Source: Xanthomonas campestris pv. badrii (GTDB lineage: Bacteria > Pseudomonadota > Gammaproteobacteria > Xanthomonadales > Xanthomonadaceae). From it: DNA of 64,000 nt. A program made the translations under genes and the position numbers. How positions within the stretch are numbered: position 1 is the stretch's first letter; every line of letters starts with the position of its first letter. A model generated the notes under the pieces. That model did no database searches. It was not told where the DNA came from and saw nothing but the letters and a program-made list of their open reading frames with translations. The stretch lies in assembly GCF_012848175.1 (NCBI RefSeq), contig NZ_CP051651.1:1364001-1428000 (forward strand), given 5' to 3'. Shown here in pieces: positions 44,089 through 53,264 of this stretch.

Positions 44089-44957
44089 CCATCCGCCCTT
44101 CGGGCACCTTCCCCCGCAAGCGGGGGAAGGGAGCAGATGGTGGTCGGTTGCAGTGCAACCGACAGATGCAGTGCAACCGATAGATAGATCACGCGCAGCC
44201 AGGCATTCCTTCTCCCGCTGGCGGGAGAAGGTGGCGCGCGGCGCTGGATGAGGGGCAACCCCGTTTGCGGCTGTCGGGCCTGTGGTGGTCGCGTCGCAGC
44301 GATGCTGCCCCCCATCCGCCCTCCGGGCACCTTCCCCCGCAGGCGGGGGAAGGGCGCGGTGGGTGGTCAGTTGCAGTGCAATCGAGAGATCACGCGCAGC
44401 CAGGCATTCCTTCTCCCGCTGGCGGGAGAAGGTGGCGCGCGGCGCTGGATGAGGGGCAACCCCGTTTGCGGCTGTCGGGCCTGTGGTGGTCGCGTCGCAG
44501 CGATGCTGCCCCCCATCCGCCCTCCGGGCACCTTCCCCCGCAGGCGGGGGAAGGGCGCGGTGGGTGGTCAGTTGCAGTGCAATCGAGAGATCACGCGCAG
44601 CCAGGCATTCCTTCTCCCGCTGGCGGGAGAAGGTGGCGCGCGGCGCTGGATGAGGGGCAACCCCGTTTGCGGCTGTCGGGCCTGTGGTGGTCGCGTCGCA
44701 GCGATGCTGCCCCCCATCCGCCCTCCGGGCACCTTCCCCCGCAGGCGGGGGAAGGGCGCGGTGGGTGGTCAGTTGCAGTGCAATCGAGAGATCACGCGCA
44801 GCCAGGCATTCCTTCTCCCGCTGGCGGGAGAAGGTGGCGCGCAGCGCCGGATGAGGGGGAGACCCGTTTGCGCCTGCCGCGCTTGTCGTGGTCGTGTTGC
44901 AGAGAGGTCGCCCCCATCCGCCCTTCGGGCACCTTCCCCCGCAAGCGGGGGGAAGGG
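44089..44957. repeat. Array of about four 201-bp tandem repeats containing REP-like palindromes
   Basis: The motif CATCCGCCC..GGGCACCTTCCCCCGC begins at 44090, 44313, 44514, 44715 and 44915. The motif AGGCATTCCTTCTCCCGC begins at 44201, 44402, 44603 and 44804, exactly 201 bp apart. Central copies look identical; the outer ones diverge, and the first has a 22-bp extra piece (repeated GCAGTGCAACCGA). Each unit holds two palindromes, one with GCAGGCGGGGGAAGG and one with CTCCCGCTGGCGGGAG. Because 201 is divisible by three, long repetitive reading frames run through the array, but they have no ribosome-binding site or family resemblance. It fills the gap between fur and recN. Confidence 0.9.
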
Positions 44958-45015
44958 AGCCTTGTCAGCCGGGGAGTAGAACGGGGCCTGTGAATTTTCG
45001 AGCTGCCCGCCCCGG

Positions 45016-46680
45016 TCAGGCGCTCTGCAGCAGCTTGCGTGCCGCTGCGCGTGCTTCCTTGCTGACTTCCACGCCGCCCAGCATGCGTGCCAGCTCTTCC
45101 TGGCGGGCCTGCGGGCCGAGCAGTTCGACCGCGCTCTGGGTCATGCCGTCCACCGGCGCCTTGCTGACCCGGTAATGCGCGTGGCCCTTGGCCGCGACCT
45201 GTGGCAGGTGGGTCACGCACAGCACCTGGCGTTCCTCGCCCAGCGCGCGCAGCTTCTGCCCGACGATATCGGCCACCGCGCCGCCGATGCCCGAATCCAC
45301 TTCGTCGAACACCATGGTCGGCACGCTGTCCAGGCCAAGCGCGGCTACTTCGATGGCCAGCGAAATGCGCGACAACTCGCCACCCGAGGCGACCTTGCGC
45401 AGCGCGCGCGGTGGTTGGCCGGCATTGGCGGCGACCAGGAATTCCACCCGTTCGGCGCCATTGGGGTCCGGGCGGGCGCTCTCGTGCGGCTGCAGTTGGA
45501 TCAGGAACTGCCCGCCGCCCATGCCCAGCTCGCCGATCAGCGTGGTGGTGGCGTCCGACAACGCCTGTGCCGCGCTCTGGCGGCTGGCACTGAGCACGCC
45601 GGCCGCGGCCTGCCAGACACCGGTAGCGGTGTCGATATGCTTGTCCAGCTGCTGCAGGCGCTCGTCGGCGCCGCGCAGGCTCTCGACCTCGGCGCTCAGA
45701 TGGTCGCGGTGGGCGGCCAGCTCGTCCGGGGCGACGCGGTGCTTGCGGGCCAGGTCGTGCAGGCGGCCGAGACGGCGCTCCATCGCCTCGAACTGGGTGG
45801 GGTCGGCATCCAGGTCGTCGCGCACGCGGTCGAGCAGGGCCAGCGCTTCTTCGATCTGGATCACGGCGCTGTCCAGCAGCGCGTCCACCTCGCCCAGGCG
45901 CGGTTCGTGCTCGGCCACGCGCGACAAATCGTGGCGGCTGTCCTGCAACAGGCCCAGGGCGCTGGCGCCGTCATCGCCGTTGAGCTGCTGGGCGACGCTG
46001 TCGCAGGCGCCGATCAGCGCGGTGGCGTGGGCCTGGCGGCGGTGATTGACGTCCAGTGCGGCAATCGCGGCCGGGTCCAGGTCCTCGCGTTCCAGTTCGG
46101 CCAGTTGGTGTTCCAGGAAGCCGATCCGGTCGGAGACATCGCCCTGCGCCGACAGCGCATCACGCTCGTCCAGCAGCGCCTGCCAGCGCTGGCTGGCCTG
46201 GCGCACCTGCTCGCGCTGGGCGCTGTTGCGGGCGTAGGCGTCGAGCAGGGCGAGCTGGCTATTGCGGGCCATCAGCGCCTGGTGCTCGTGCTGGCCGTGG
46301 ATTTCCACCAGCCGCGCCGCGAGTTCGGCCAGCTGCGAGGAGGTGACCGGGCGGCCGTTGATCCAGGCGCGCGAGCCGCCATCGGCGCGGATGATCCGGC
46401 GCAGCTGGCATTGGGCGTCGTCGTCGAGCTCGTTGTCGGCCAGCCAGGCCAGGCCGGGGTGCTCGGCCGGCAGCTGGAATTCGGCCGACAGTTCGGCGCG
46501 CTCGGCGCCATGACGGACCACGCCGCTGTCGGCGCGCAGGCCGGACAGGAAGCCCAGCGCGTCCACCATCAGCGACTTGCCGGCGCCGGTTTCGCCCGAT
46601 ACCACGGTCATTCCCGGCCCGAATTCCAGTTCGGTGGCGCGGACGACGGCGAAATCCTTGATCGAGAGGTGTCTGAGCAT
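45016..46680 (-). CDS. recN: DNA repair protein RecN
   Basis: 554 residues, full length. An SMC-like ATPase: Walker A in VSGETGAGKSLMVDAL at the N terminus, long coiled-coil arms in the middle (LEHQLAELEREDLDP.., VRDDLDADPTQFEAMERRLGRL..), and the C-terminal signature LRKVASGGELSRISLAIEV with Walker B TMVFDEVDSGIGG. It acts in double-strand-break repair by recombination. ATG 46680. No LexA box was confidently identified upstream. It is divergent from hrcA. Confidence 0.96.
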   Translation of the reverse strand: MLRHLSIKDFAVVRATELEFGPGMTVVSGETGAGKSLMVDALGFLSGLRADSGVVRHGAERAELSAEFQLPAEHPGLAWLADNELDDDAQCQLRRIIRADGGSRAWINGRPVTSSQLAELAARLVEIHGQHEHQALMARNSQLALLDAYARNSAQREQVRQASQRWQALLDERDALSAQGDVSDRIGFLEHQLAELEREDLDPAAIAALDVNHRRQAHATALIGACDSVAQQLNGDDGASALGLLQDSRHDLSRVAEHEPRLGEVDALLDSAVIQIEEALALLDRVRDDLDADPTQFEAMERRLGRLHDLARKHRVAPDELAAHRDHLSAEVESLRGADERLQQLDKHIDTATGVWQAAAGVLSASRQSAAQALSDATTTLIGELGMGGGQFLIQLQPHESARPDPNGAERVEFLVAANAGQPPRALRKVASGGELSRISLAIEVAALGLDSVPTMVFDEVDSGIGGAVADIVGQKLRALGEERQVLCVTHLPQVAAKGHAHYRVSKAPVDGMTQSAVELLGPQARQEELARMLGGVEVSKEARAAARKLLQSA

Positions 46681-46745
46681 GAGGGTCGAGAGTGAATGCG
46701 TTGGGGAAGCTTAGGGCCTGATGGTGTGGGGAGGGAGTCGGATGC

Positions 46746-46774
46746 TTGCCATCCCCGGGGCCAGACATTATCTA
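46746..46774 (+). promoter_or_regulatory. Candidate sigma-70-type promoter of hrcA
   Basis: TTGCCA (46746-46751), a 17-bp spacer and TATCTA (46769-46774), 25 bp before the hrcA ATG. Match to the -10 consensus is partial. Confidence 0.35.
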
Positions 46775-46798
46775 TGCGCTGTCTCACCGGATGATCCC

Positions 46799-47851
46799 AT
46801 GCGCGCGTCCCAGTCCCCAATGCTCGACCCCCGCGCCCGCCAGTTGCTGCGCACGCTGATTGCGCGCTACATCCGCGACGGCGAGCCGGTGGGCTCCAAG
46901 ACGCTGGCCCAGCATGCCGGGCTGGATGTCAGCCCGGCGACCATCCGCAATATCCTGGCCGACCTGGAAGACGTCGGCCTGCTCAGCTCCCCGCATACCT
47001 CGGCCGGACGCGTGCCCACTGCGCATGGCTACCGGGTATTCGTCGACAGCCTGGTGCAGATGCAGCCGCCCGGCGAAGAGGAAGTGCGCCGGCTGCGCGC
47101 GGAGCTGGCCAGCGGCAACGGGACCCAGTCGCTGCTGGGCAGCGCCTCGCAGATGCTGTCGGCGATGAGCCATTTCGTCGGGGTGGTCAGCGCCCCGAAG
47201 CGCGAGCAGTTCGCGTTCCGGCATATCGATTTCGTGTCCCTGGATGCGCGGCGGGTGCTGGCGATCCTGGTGTTTGCCGACAACGAGGTGCAGAACCGGG
47301 TGATCGAGCCGCGCCGCGCCTACGAGCCGGCCGAGCTGGAGCGGGTGGCCAATTACCTCAATGCGCAGTTCGCCGGGCGCGCGCTGTCCGATATCCGCGC
47401 CAGCCTGCTGCGCGAGCTGCGCATGGCCAAGAACGAGATGGAGCAGCTGCTGGCGCACAGCGTGGACCTGGCCAGCGAGGCGCTGGTGCCGGCCGAGACC
47501 GAGGACATGGTGATGGCCGGGCAGACCCGGCTGATGGGGGTGCAGGACCTGTCGGACCTGGATCGCCTACGCGAACTGTTCGAGGCCTTCGCCAGCAAGC
47601 GCGAGATCCTGCAGTTGCTCGAACGCACCATCCGGGCCCCGGGCGTGCGCATCTTCATCGGCGAGGAGACCGGCATGGTGTCGCTGGAAGACGTCTCGCT
47701 GGTCACCGCGCCGTATACCGCCGGCGGGCAGGTACTGGGCGTGCTGGGGGTGATCGGCCCCAAACGCATGGCCTACGACCGGGTGATTCCGCTGGTGCAG
47801 ACCGCCGCCGACGTGCTGGGTGCGGCCATGGAGCCGCCCGGGGCGCGATAA
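46799..47851 (+). CDS. hrcA: Heat-inducible transcription repressor HrcA
   Basis: 350 residues from ATG 46799. The N-terminal helix-turn-helix region reads [53 protein letters not shown] and [20 protein letters not shown]; the C-terminal domain ends [35 protein letters not shown]. HrcA represses groE and dnaK-type genes through CIRCE elements. It is the first gene of a hrcA-grpE-dnaK-dnaJ cluster, all on the plus strand, with grpE 101 bp downstream. No CIRCE is visible in its own leader. Confidence 0.95.
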   Translation: MRASQSPMLDPRARQLLRTLIARYIRDGEPVGSKTLAQHAGLDVSPATIRNILADLEDVGLLSSPHTSAGRVPTAHGYRVFVDSLVQMQPPGEEEVRRLRAELASGNGTQSLLGSASQMLSAMSHFVGVVSAPKREQFAFRHIDFVSLDARRVLAILVFADNEVQNRVIEPRRAYEPAELERVANYLNAQFAGRALSDIRASLLRELRMAKNEMEQLLAHSVDLASEALVPAETEDMVMAGQTRLMGVQDLSDLDRLRELFEAFASKREILQLLERTIRAPGVRIFIGEETGMVSLEDVSLVTAPYTAGGQVLGVLGVIGPKRMAYDRVIPLVQTAADVLGAAMEPPGAR

Positions 47852-47880
47852 CCGCGCTCGATCAGGGCGATGGGTTTTCG

Positions 47881-47908
47881 CTTGAAACGCGCGCGGGCGC
47901 CCACATAC
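47881..47908 (+). promoter_or_regulatory. Probable RpoH (sigma-32) promoter of grpE
   Basis: CTTGAAA matches the -35 consensus exactly; after 13 bp comes CCACATAC, close to the -10 consensus CCCCATNT. It lies 45 bp before the grpE start. Confidence 0.6.
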
Positions 47909-47952
47909 GGGGTGACGTTGGGGCGGGCGTTCCGCTTGCCCGGGAACTGCAC

Positions 47953-48471
47953 ATGAACCAAGACCACCCCGAATTCGACTCCGAAGACCTGTCCCAGAAT
48001 CCACCCGAGACCGATCCGCTCAAGGCCGAGATCGAATCGCTGCGCAGCGAGATCGCCCTGGTCAAGGCCGACGCCCTGCGCGAGCGCGCCGACCTGGAGA
48101 ACCAGCGCAAGCGCATCGCCCGCGACGTGGAGAACGCGCGCAAGTTCGCCAACGAGAAGCTGCTCGGCGAACTGCTGCCGGTGTTCGACAGCCTGGACGC
48201 GGGGCTCACCGCCGCCGGCACCGAACCCAGCCCGCTGCGCGACGGCCTGGACATGACCTACAAGCAATTGCTCAAGGTGGCCGCCGACAACGGCCTGACC
48301 CTGCTCGATCCGGTCGGCCAGCCGTTCAACCCCGACCAGCACCAGGCAATCAGCCAGGGCGAGGCCGAAGGCATCGCGCCCGGCCATGTGGTGCAGGTGT
48401 TCCAGAAGGGCTACCTGCTCAACGAGCGTCTGCTGCGCCCGGCGCTGGTAGTGGTGGCCAAGCATGACTGA
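47953..48471 (+). CDS. grpE: GrpE nucleotide-exchange factor
   Basis: 172 residues. An acidic N terminus precedes the long helix ([60 protein letters not shown]). The C-terminal beta wing is [57 protein letters not shown]. It releases ADP from DnaK. A sigma-32-type promoter lies just upstream and dnaK follows after 141 bp. Confidence 0.97.
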   Translation: MNQDHPEFDSEDLSQNPPETDPLKAEIESLRSEIALVKADALRERADLENQRKRIARDVENARKFANEKLLGELLPVFDSLDAGLTAAGTEPSPLRDGLDMTYKQLLKVAADNGLTLLDPVGQPFNPDQHQAISQGEAEGIAPGHVVQVFQKGYLLNERLLRPALVVVAKHD

Positions 48472-48529
48472 ACCGCAGCGCCGGCTGAACTGCCAGGCGC
48501 AGACATGAAACACAGATGTGCGCCGGTGG

Positions 48530-48559
48530 CTTGAACACCTGCGCACCACCCCCACATCT
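48530..48559 (+). promoter_or_regulatory. Probable RpoH (sigma-32) promoter of dnaK
   Basis: CTTGAAC, a 15-bp spacer and CCACATCT resemble the consensus CTTGAAA..CCCCATNT and the grpE promoter. It lies 53 bp before the dnaK ATG, so dnaK could be heat-induced independently of hrcA. Confidence 0.5.
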
Positions 48560-48612
48560 CAGCCAGACCCGGCGTCGCCGGACACAGCTAAAGACTCATC
48601 AGGAGCGTATCC

Positions 48613-50538
48613 ATGGGCAAGATCATTGGTATTGACCTCGGCACCACGAACTCGTGCGTGTCGATCATGGACGGCGGCAAGGCCCGCGTCATCGAAAACT
48701 CCGAGGGCGATCGCACCACGCCCTCCATCGTCGCCTACACCAAGGACGGCGAAGTGCTGGTCGGCGCCTCGGCCAAGCGCCAGGCCGTGACCAACCCGAA
48801 GAACACCTTCTACGCGGTGAAGCGCCTGATCGGCCGCAAGTTCACCGATGGCGAAGTGCAGAAGGACATCTCGCACGTGCCGTACGGCATCCTGGCGCAC
48901 GACAACGGCGACGCCTGGGTGCAGACCAGCGATGCCAAGCGCATGGCGCCACAGGAAATCTCCGCGCGCGTGCTCGAAAAGATGAAGAAGACCGCCGAAG
49001 ACTTCCTCGGCGAGAAGGTCACCGAAGCGGTGATCACGGTGCCGGCGTACTTCAACGACAGCCAGCGCCAGGCCACCAAGGATGCCGGCCGCATCGCCGG
49101 TCTGGACGTCAAGCGCATCATCAACGAGCCGACCGCCGCAGCCCTGGCCTATGGCTTGGACAAGAACGGCGGCGACCGCAAGATCGCCGTGTACGACCTG
49201 GGCGGCGGCACCTTCGACGTGTCGATCATCGAGATCGCCGAAGTCGATGGCGAAAAGCAGTTCGAGGTGCTGGCCACCAACGGCGACACCTTCCTGGGCG
49301 GCGAAGACTTCGACAACCGCGTCATCGAGTACCTGGTCGATGAGTTCAACAAGGACCAGGGCATCGACCTGCGCAAGGATCCGCTGGCGCTGCAGCGCCT
49401 GAAGGACGCCGCAGAGCGCGCCAAGATCGAGCTGTCGTCCAGCCAGCAGACCGAAGTGAACCTGCCATACGTCACCGCAGATGCCTCGGGCCCGAAGCAC
49501 CTCAACATCAAGTTGACCCGTGCCAAGCTCGAAGCGCTGGTGGAAGATCTGGTCAAGAAGTCGATCGAGCCGTGCCGCACCGCGTTGAACGACGCCGGCC
49601 TGCGCGCCAGCGACATCAACGAGGTGATCCTGGTCGGCGGTCAGACCCGCATGCCGAAGGTGCAGCAGGCGGTTGCCGATTTCTTCGGCAAGGAACCGCG
49701 CAAGGACGTCAACCCGGACGAAGCGGTGGCCGTGGGCGCGGCGATCCAGGGCGGCGTGCTGGCCGGCGACGTCAAGGACGTGCTGCTGCTGGACGTGACC
49801 CCGCTGTCGCTGGGTATCGAAACCATGGGCGGTGTGTTCACCAAGATCATCGAAAAGAACACCACCATCCCGACCAAGGCTTCGCAGACCTTCTCCACCG
49901 CCGAAGACAACCAGTCGGCCGTGACCGTGCATGTGTTGCAGGGTGAGCGCGAGCAGGCCCGCTTCAACAAGTCGCTGGCCAAGTTCGACTTGTCCGGCAT
50001 CGAGCCGGCGCCGCGCGGCATGCCGCAGGTGGAAGTGTCCTTCGACATCGACGCCAACGGCATCCTGCACGTGTCGGCCAAGGACAAGAAGACCAACAAG
50101 GAACAGAAGGTCGAGATCAAGGCCGGTTCGGGTCTGTCGGACGAAGAGATCCAGCGCATGGTCGCCGACGCGGAAGCCAACCGCGAGGAAGACAAGAAGT
50201 TCCAGGAACTGGTGCAGGCCCGCAACCAGGCCGATGGCCTGATCCACGCCACCCGCACCGCGATCACCGAGCATGGCAGCAAGGTCGGTGGCGATGTGAT
50301 CGGCAAGGTGGAAGCGGCGCTGGCCGACCTGGAAACCGCCATGAAGGGCGACGACAAGGCGCAGATCGAAGCACGCAGCAAGACGCTGGAGGAAGCCGGC
50401 CAGTCGTTGTACGCAGCGGCCGCCGCGGCAGAGCAGGGCGGCAGCGCAGATGCGGCCAGCGGCAACGCGCAGGCCTCCAAGGCCGCCGACGACGTGGTGG
50501 ACGCCGAGTTCACCGAGGTCAAGGACGACAAGAAGTAA
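48613..50538 (+). CDS. dnaK: Chaperone DnaK (Hsp70)
   Basis: 641 residues. The nucleotide-binding domain starts [22 protein letters not shown] and has [38 protein letters not shown] and [11 protein letters not shown]. The substrate domain begins after the [18 protein letters not shown] linker. The C-terminal lid ends in a flexible Ala/Gly/Asp-rich tail with ..[20 protein letters not shown] precedes the ATG. It works with GrpE and DnaJ, encoded on either side. dnaJ starts 160 bp downstream, across a GATTCGGG-type hairpin. Confidence 0.98.
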   Translation: MGKIIGIDLGTTNSCVSIMDGGKARVIENSEGDRTTPSIVAYTKDGEVLVGASAKRQAVTNPKNTFYAVKRLIGRKFTDGEVQKDISHVPYGILAHDNGDAWVQTSDAKRMAPQEISARVLEKMKKTAEDFLGEKVTEAVITVPAYFNDSQRQATKDAGRIAGLDVKRIINEPTAAALAYGLDKNGGDRKIAVYDLGGGTFDVSIIEIAEVDGEKQFEVLATNGDTFLGGEDFDNRVIEYLVDEFNKDQGIDLRKDPLALQRLKDAAERAKIELSSSQQTEVNLPYVTADASGPKHLNIKLTRAKLEALVEDLVKKSIEPCRTALNDAGLRASDINEVILVGGQTRMPKVQQAVADFFGKEPRKDVNPDEAVAVGAAIQGGVLAGDVKDVLLLDVTPLSLGIETMGGVFTKIIEKNTTIPTKASQTFSTAEDNQSAVTVHVLQGEREQARFNKSLAKFDLSGIEPAPRGMPQVEVSFDIDANGILHVSAKDKKTNKEQKVEIKAGSGLSDEEIQRMVADAEANREEDKKFQELVQARNQADGLIHATRTAITEHGSKVGGDVIGKVEAALADLETAMKGDDKAQIEARSKTLEEAGQSLYAAAAAAEQGGSADAASGNAQASKAADDVVDAEFTEVKDDKK

Positions 50539-50561
50539 GCCGTGATTTGGGAGTCGGGAGT

Positions 50562-50595
50562 GGGGATTCGCACGCCGCTGTGCGGGTGAATCCCC
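50562..50595 (+). repeat. Hairpin between dnaK and dnaJ
   Basis: GGGGATTC (50562-50569) pairs with GAATCCCC (50588-50595), enclosing GCAC/GTGC. There is no T run, so it may stabilise or attenuate the transcript rather than end it. It is made of the same GGGATTC repeat units seen elsewhere in the window. Confidence 0.4.
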
Positions 50596-50698
50596 GCCCC
50601 GATATCCTCTACGCGTCGCGTCGCCAAGGCGGACCAGCACATGCTGTCCGCTTTCGCGTTTCAACGAATCTCAAATCACCAATCCCGAATCCCGGCTT

Positions 50699-51826
50699 AT
50701 GAGCAAACGCGATTACTACGAAGTGCTGGGCGTTGCCCGTGGCGCCAGCGACGAGGAGCTGAAGAAGGCGTACCGGCGCTGTGCGATGAAGCACCACCCG
50801 GACCGCAATCCTGGCGACGCAGCTGCCGAAGCGGCGTTCAAGGAATGCAAGGAAGCCTATGAAGTGCTGTCTGATGGCAATAAGCGGCGTGCCTACGACG
50901 CGCACGGCCATGCCGCGTTCGAGCACGGCATGGGTGGCGGCGGCGGGCCGGGCGGCCCGGACATGGGCGATATCTTTGGCGATATCTTCGGCAATATTTT
51001 TGGCGGTGGCGCCGCCGGTCCGCGCGCTGCGCGACGTGGTGCCGACGTCGGTTATGTCCTGGAACTGGATCTGGAAGAAGCCGTCGCCGGCATCGAGCGA
51101 CGCATCGAGATCCCGACCCTGATCGAATGCACGCCCTGCCACGGCAGCGGCTCGGAAGACGGCAAGGTCCAGACCTGCGGCACCTGTCATGGGCGCGGCC
51201 AGGTGCGCATCCAGCGCGGCATCTTCGCCATGCAGCAGAGCTGCCCGCATTGCGATGGGCGCGGCACGCTGATCCAGAATCCGTGCAAGACCTGCCACGG
51301 CGCCGGTCGCGTGGAAGAAGACAAGGTGCTGTCGATCAAGGTGCCGGCCGGTGTGGATACCGGCGACCGGATTCGTCTTGCAGGCGAGGGCGAGGCCGGC
51401 CCGGCCGGCACGCCGCCGGGCGACCTGTATGTGGAAGTGCGGGTGCGCGAGCATGCGATCTTCCAGCGCGATGGCGACGATCTGCATTGCGAAGTGCCGA
51501 TCCGCATTTCGCAGGCGGCGCTCGGTGACACCGTGCGGGTTGCGACCCTCGGCGGCGAGGCGGAAATCCGCATTCCGGCCGAGACCCAGACCGGCAAGTT
51601 GTTCCGCCTGCGCGGCAAGGGCGTGCGTTCGGTGCGCAGCCGCAGCGAAGGCGATCTGTATTGCCGCGTGGTGGTGGAAACGCCGGTCAACCTCACCGCC
51701 GATCAGCGCGAACTGCTGCAGCAGTTCGAGGCCACGTTCACCGGTGAGGATGCCCGCAAGCATTCGCCCAAGTCGGCCACCTTCATCGATGGCGTCAAGG
51801 GTTTCTGGGACCGCATGACCTCGTAA
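50699..51826 (+). CDS. dnaJ: Co-chaperone DnaJ (Hsp40)
   Basis: 375 residues. The J domain ([38 protein letters not shown]) has the HPD motif. A Gly/Phe-rich stretch ([27 protein letters not shown]) follows, then the zinc-binding region with four CxxCxGxG-type repeats ([32 protein letters not shown]) and the C-terminal peptide-binding domains. It stimulates the DnaK ATPase. It is the last gene of the hrcA cluster and is followed by a 529-bp repeat-filled gap. Confidence 0.98.
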   Translation: MSKRDYYEVLGVARGASDEELKKAYRRCAMKHHPDRNPGDAAAEAAFKECKEAYEVLSDGNKRRAYDAHGHAAFEHGMGGGGGPGGPDMGDIFGDIFGNIFGGGAAGPRAARRGADVGYVLELDLEEAVAGIERRIEIPTLIECTPCHGSGSEDGKVQTCGTCHGRGQVRIQRGIFAMQQSCPHCDGRGTLIQNPCKTCHGAGRVEEDKVLSIKVPAGVDTGDRIRLAGEGEAGPAGTPPGDLYVEVRVREHAIFQRDGDDLHCEVPIRISQAALGDTVRVATLGGEAEIRIPAETQTGKLFRLRGKGVRSVRSRSEGDLYCRVVVETPVNLTADQRELLQQFEATFTGEDARKHSPKSATFIDGVKGFWDRMTS

Positions 51827-52355
51827 GCGGCGTCTGCTTTTGCTTGGGACGCCCATCGACGTGGGCGCACTTTCCCGCGAGCGCAATCCTCGCGAGAGGC
51901 GCGAGAAGAACACATCCTTTCTCCCCTCGGGAGAAGGTGCCCGAAGGGCGGATGAGGGTGCGAGTACCGGGCACCGGCCACGCGCTTCGCACGCTCGATG
52001 CCGAGCGGCGCAGCCACGCCATGTCCACTTGCCACAGATCCTCGCGAGAGGCGCCAGAAGAACGACATCCTTCTCCCCCTCGGGAGAAGGTGCCCGAAGG
52101 GCGGATGAGGGTGCGAGTACCGGGCGCTGGCCACGCGCTTCGCACGCTCGATACCGAGCGGCCAACCACTGGATGTCGAATCGCCACAGGCACCCGAGCG
52201 CTGTCACGATCGATGGCGCTCGGCACCGTGGTTGCGCCGGTCGGCGCTCCATCTCATGCCATCCGCCCACAGCAGATCGCACTGATTGCCCACCTCGCAT
52301 GTGCTCACGCATTGCAGGGGATAATGCTGCCATCTCTTCCACACACGGCCGCCTC
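51827..52355. other. 529-bp intergenic region with tandem REP-type repeats
   Basis: No gene supported. The left two thirds is a tandem duplication with 152-bp period described separately; the right part (52170-52355) has ordinary composition and presumably contains the pdxY promoter, which I could not assign. Frames that read through are driven by the repeats. Confidence 0.6.
51887..52170. repeat. Two tandem copies of a 152-bp unit with REP-like palindromes
   Basis: TCCTCGCGAGAGGC begins at 51887 and again at 52039. Each unit contains CTCGGGAGAAGGTGCCCGAAGGGCGGATG, the inverse orientation of the elements at 25410 and 44090, and then GCCACGCGCTTCGCACGCTCGAT. The copies differ by a handful of bases, so this duplication is older than the 201-bp array. 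It ends just before the pdxY leader. Confidence 0.8.
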
Positions 52356-53264
52356 ATGAGCGATGCAACCGATAGCCATCTCGTCCACGGTCGCCGCCAG
52401 CGTCCCGACGGTCCTTCGCCGATCGATGTGATCTCGGTGCAATCGCAGCTGGTCTATGGCCATGCCGGCAACAGTGCCGCGGTGCCGCCGCTGCGTGCGC
52501 TCGGCCTGCGCGTGGCCGAAGTGCCCACCACGCTGCTGAGCAATGCGCCGTTCTACGCCACGTTGCGCGGCCGCATCCTGCCTGCCGACTGGTTGGCGGA
52601 TCTGCTGCTTGGCGCGACCGAGCGTGGGCTGCCGCAGCGCGCCCGCATGCTGGTCTCCGGCTATTTCGGCAGCCTGGCCAACGGTGAGGCGTTTGCCCAC
52701 TGGCTGGAGCAGACCCTGCCGCAGGCGCCGCAACTGCGCTACTGCCTGGATCCGGTGATCGGCGATACGCATACCGGCCCCTACGTCGAACCGGGACTGG
52801 AGCGCGTGTTCGCCGAGCGCCTGCTGCCGCATGCCTGGCTGGTCACGCCGAACGCGTTCGAGCTTGGGCGATTGACCGGGCTGCCGAGCCTGCAACAGGA
52901 CGATGCCATTGTCGCCGCGCGCGCGTTGCTGGCGCGTGGGCCGCAGTGGGTGCTTGCCCATAGCGTGGCCGGTGCAGCGGGCGAGCTGGTCACCCTGGCG
53001 GTCAGCAACGCCGCGGTGTATCGCTGGGCGACACCGCATCTGCCGGTGGATGTGGCTGGCACCGGCGATGTGTTGATGGCCTTGCTGATCGGTTTTCTGC
53101 TGCGCGATGTGCCGTTCGAGCAGGCGGTGGGGCACGCGCTCAGCGGAGTGCATGGCGCCCTGGAAGCGACCCTGGCCGCAGGTTTCGAGGAATTCGATGT
53201 GCTGGCTGCCGCTCCGGCCGCCCTGGCTGCGGCGCCACGCTTCGCCCTCGAGCGCCTGGCATGA
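52356..53264 (+). CDS. pdxY: Pyridoxal kinase (PdxY/PdxK family)
   Basis: 302 residues from ATG 52356, with no strong ribosome-binding site. VISVQSQLVYGHAGNSAAVPPLRALGLRVAEVPTTLLSNAPFY is the start of PdxY/PdxK enzymes; YCLDPVIGDTHTGPYVEPGL and WLVTPNAFELGRLTG follow; the ribokinase-type anion hole and base lie in VDVAGTGDVLMALLIGFLL (GTGD). It phosphorylates pyridoxal in vitamin B6 salvage. Its stop overlaps the start of the next gene by 4 nt (ATGA), so the two are co-translated, pairing B6 salvage with tyrosine synthesis. Confidence 0.92.
   Translation: MSDATDSHLVHGRRQRPDGPSPIDVISVQSQLVYGHAGNSAAVPPLRALGLRVAEVPTTLLSNAPFYATLRGRILPADWLADLLLGATERGLPQRARMLVSGYFGSLANGEAFAHWLEQTLPQAPQLRYCLDPVIGDTHTGPYVEPGLERVFAERLLPHAWLVTPNAFELGRLTGLPSLQQDDAIVAARALLARGPQWVLAHSVAGAAGELVTLAVSNAAVYRWATPHLPVDVAGTGDVLMALLIGFLLRDVPFEQAVGHALSGVHGALEATLAAGFEEFDVLAAAPAALAAAPRFALERLA

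Noticed and set aside
44089..44957. CRISPR array
   Set aside because: The repeats are 201 bp, contiguous and without unique spacers, and no cas genes are nearby.
44248..44993. Long repetitive reading frames through the 201-bp array (Arg/Gly/Pro-rich repeat protein)
   Set aside because: Two overlapping plus-strand frames are open only because the repeat length is a multiple of three; neither has a ribosome-binding site or family resemblance, and the palindromic DNA explains the pattern.
46681..48612. CIRCE element (GCACTC-N9-GAGTGC) in the heat-shock cluster leaders
   Set aside because: Searched by eye before hrcA, grpE and dnaK; no matching inverted repeat was found.
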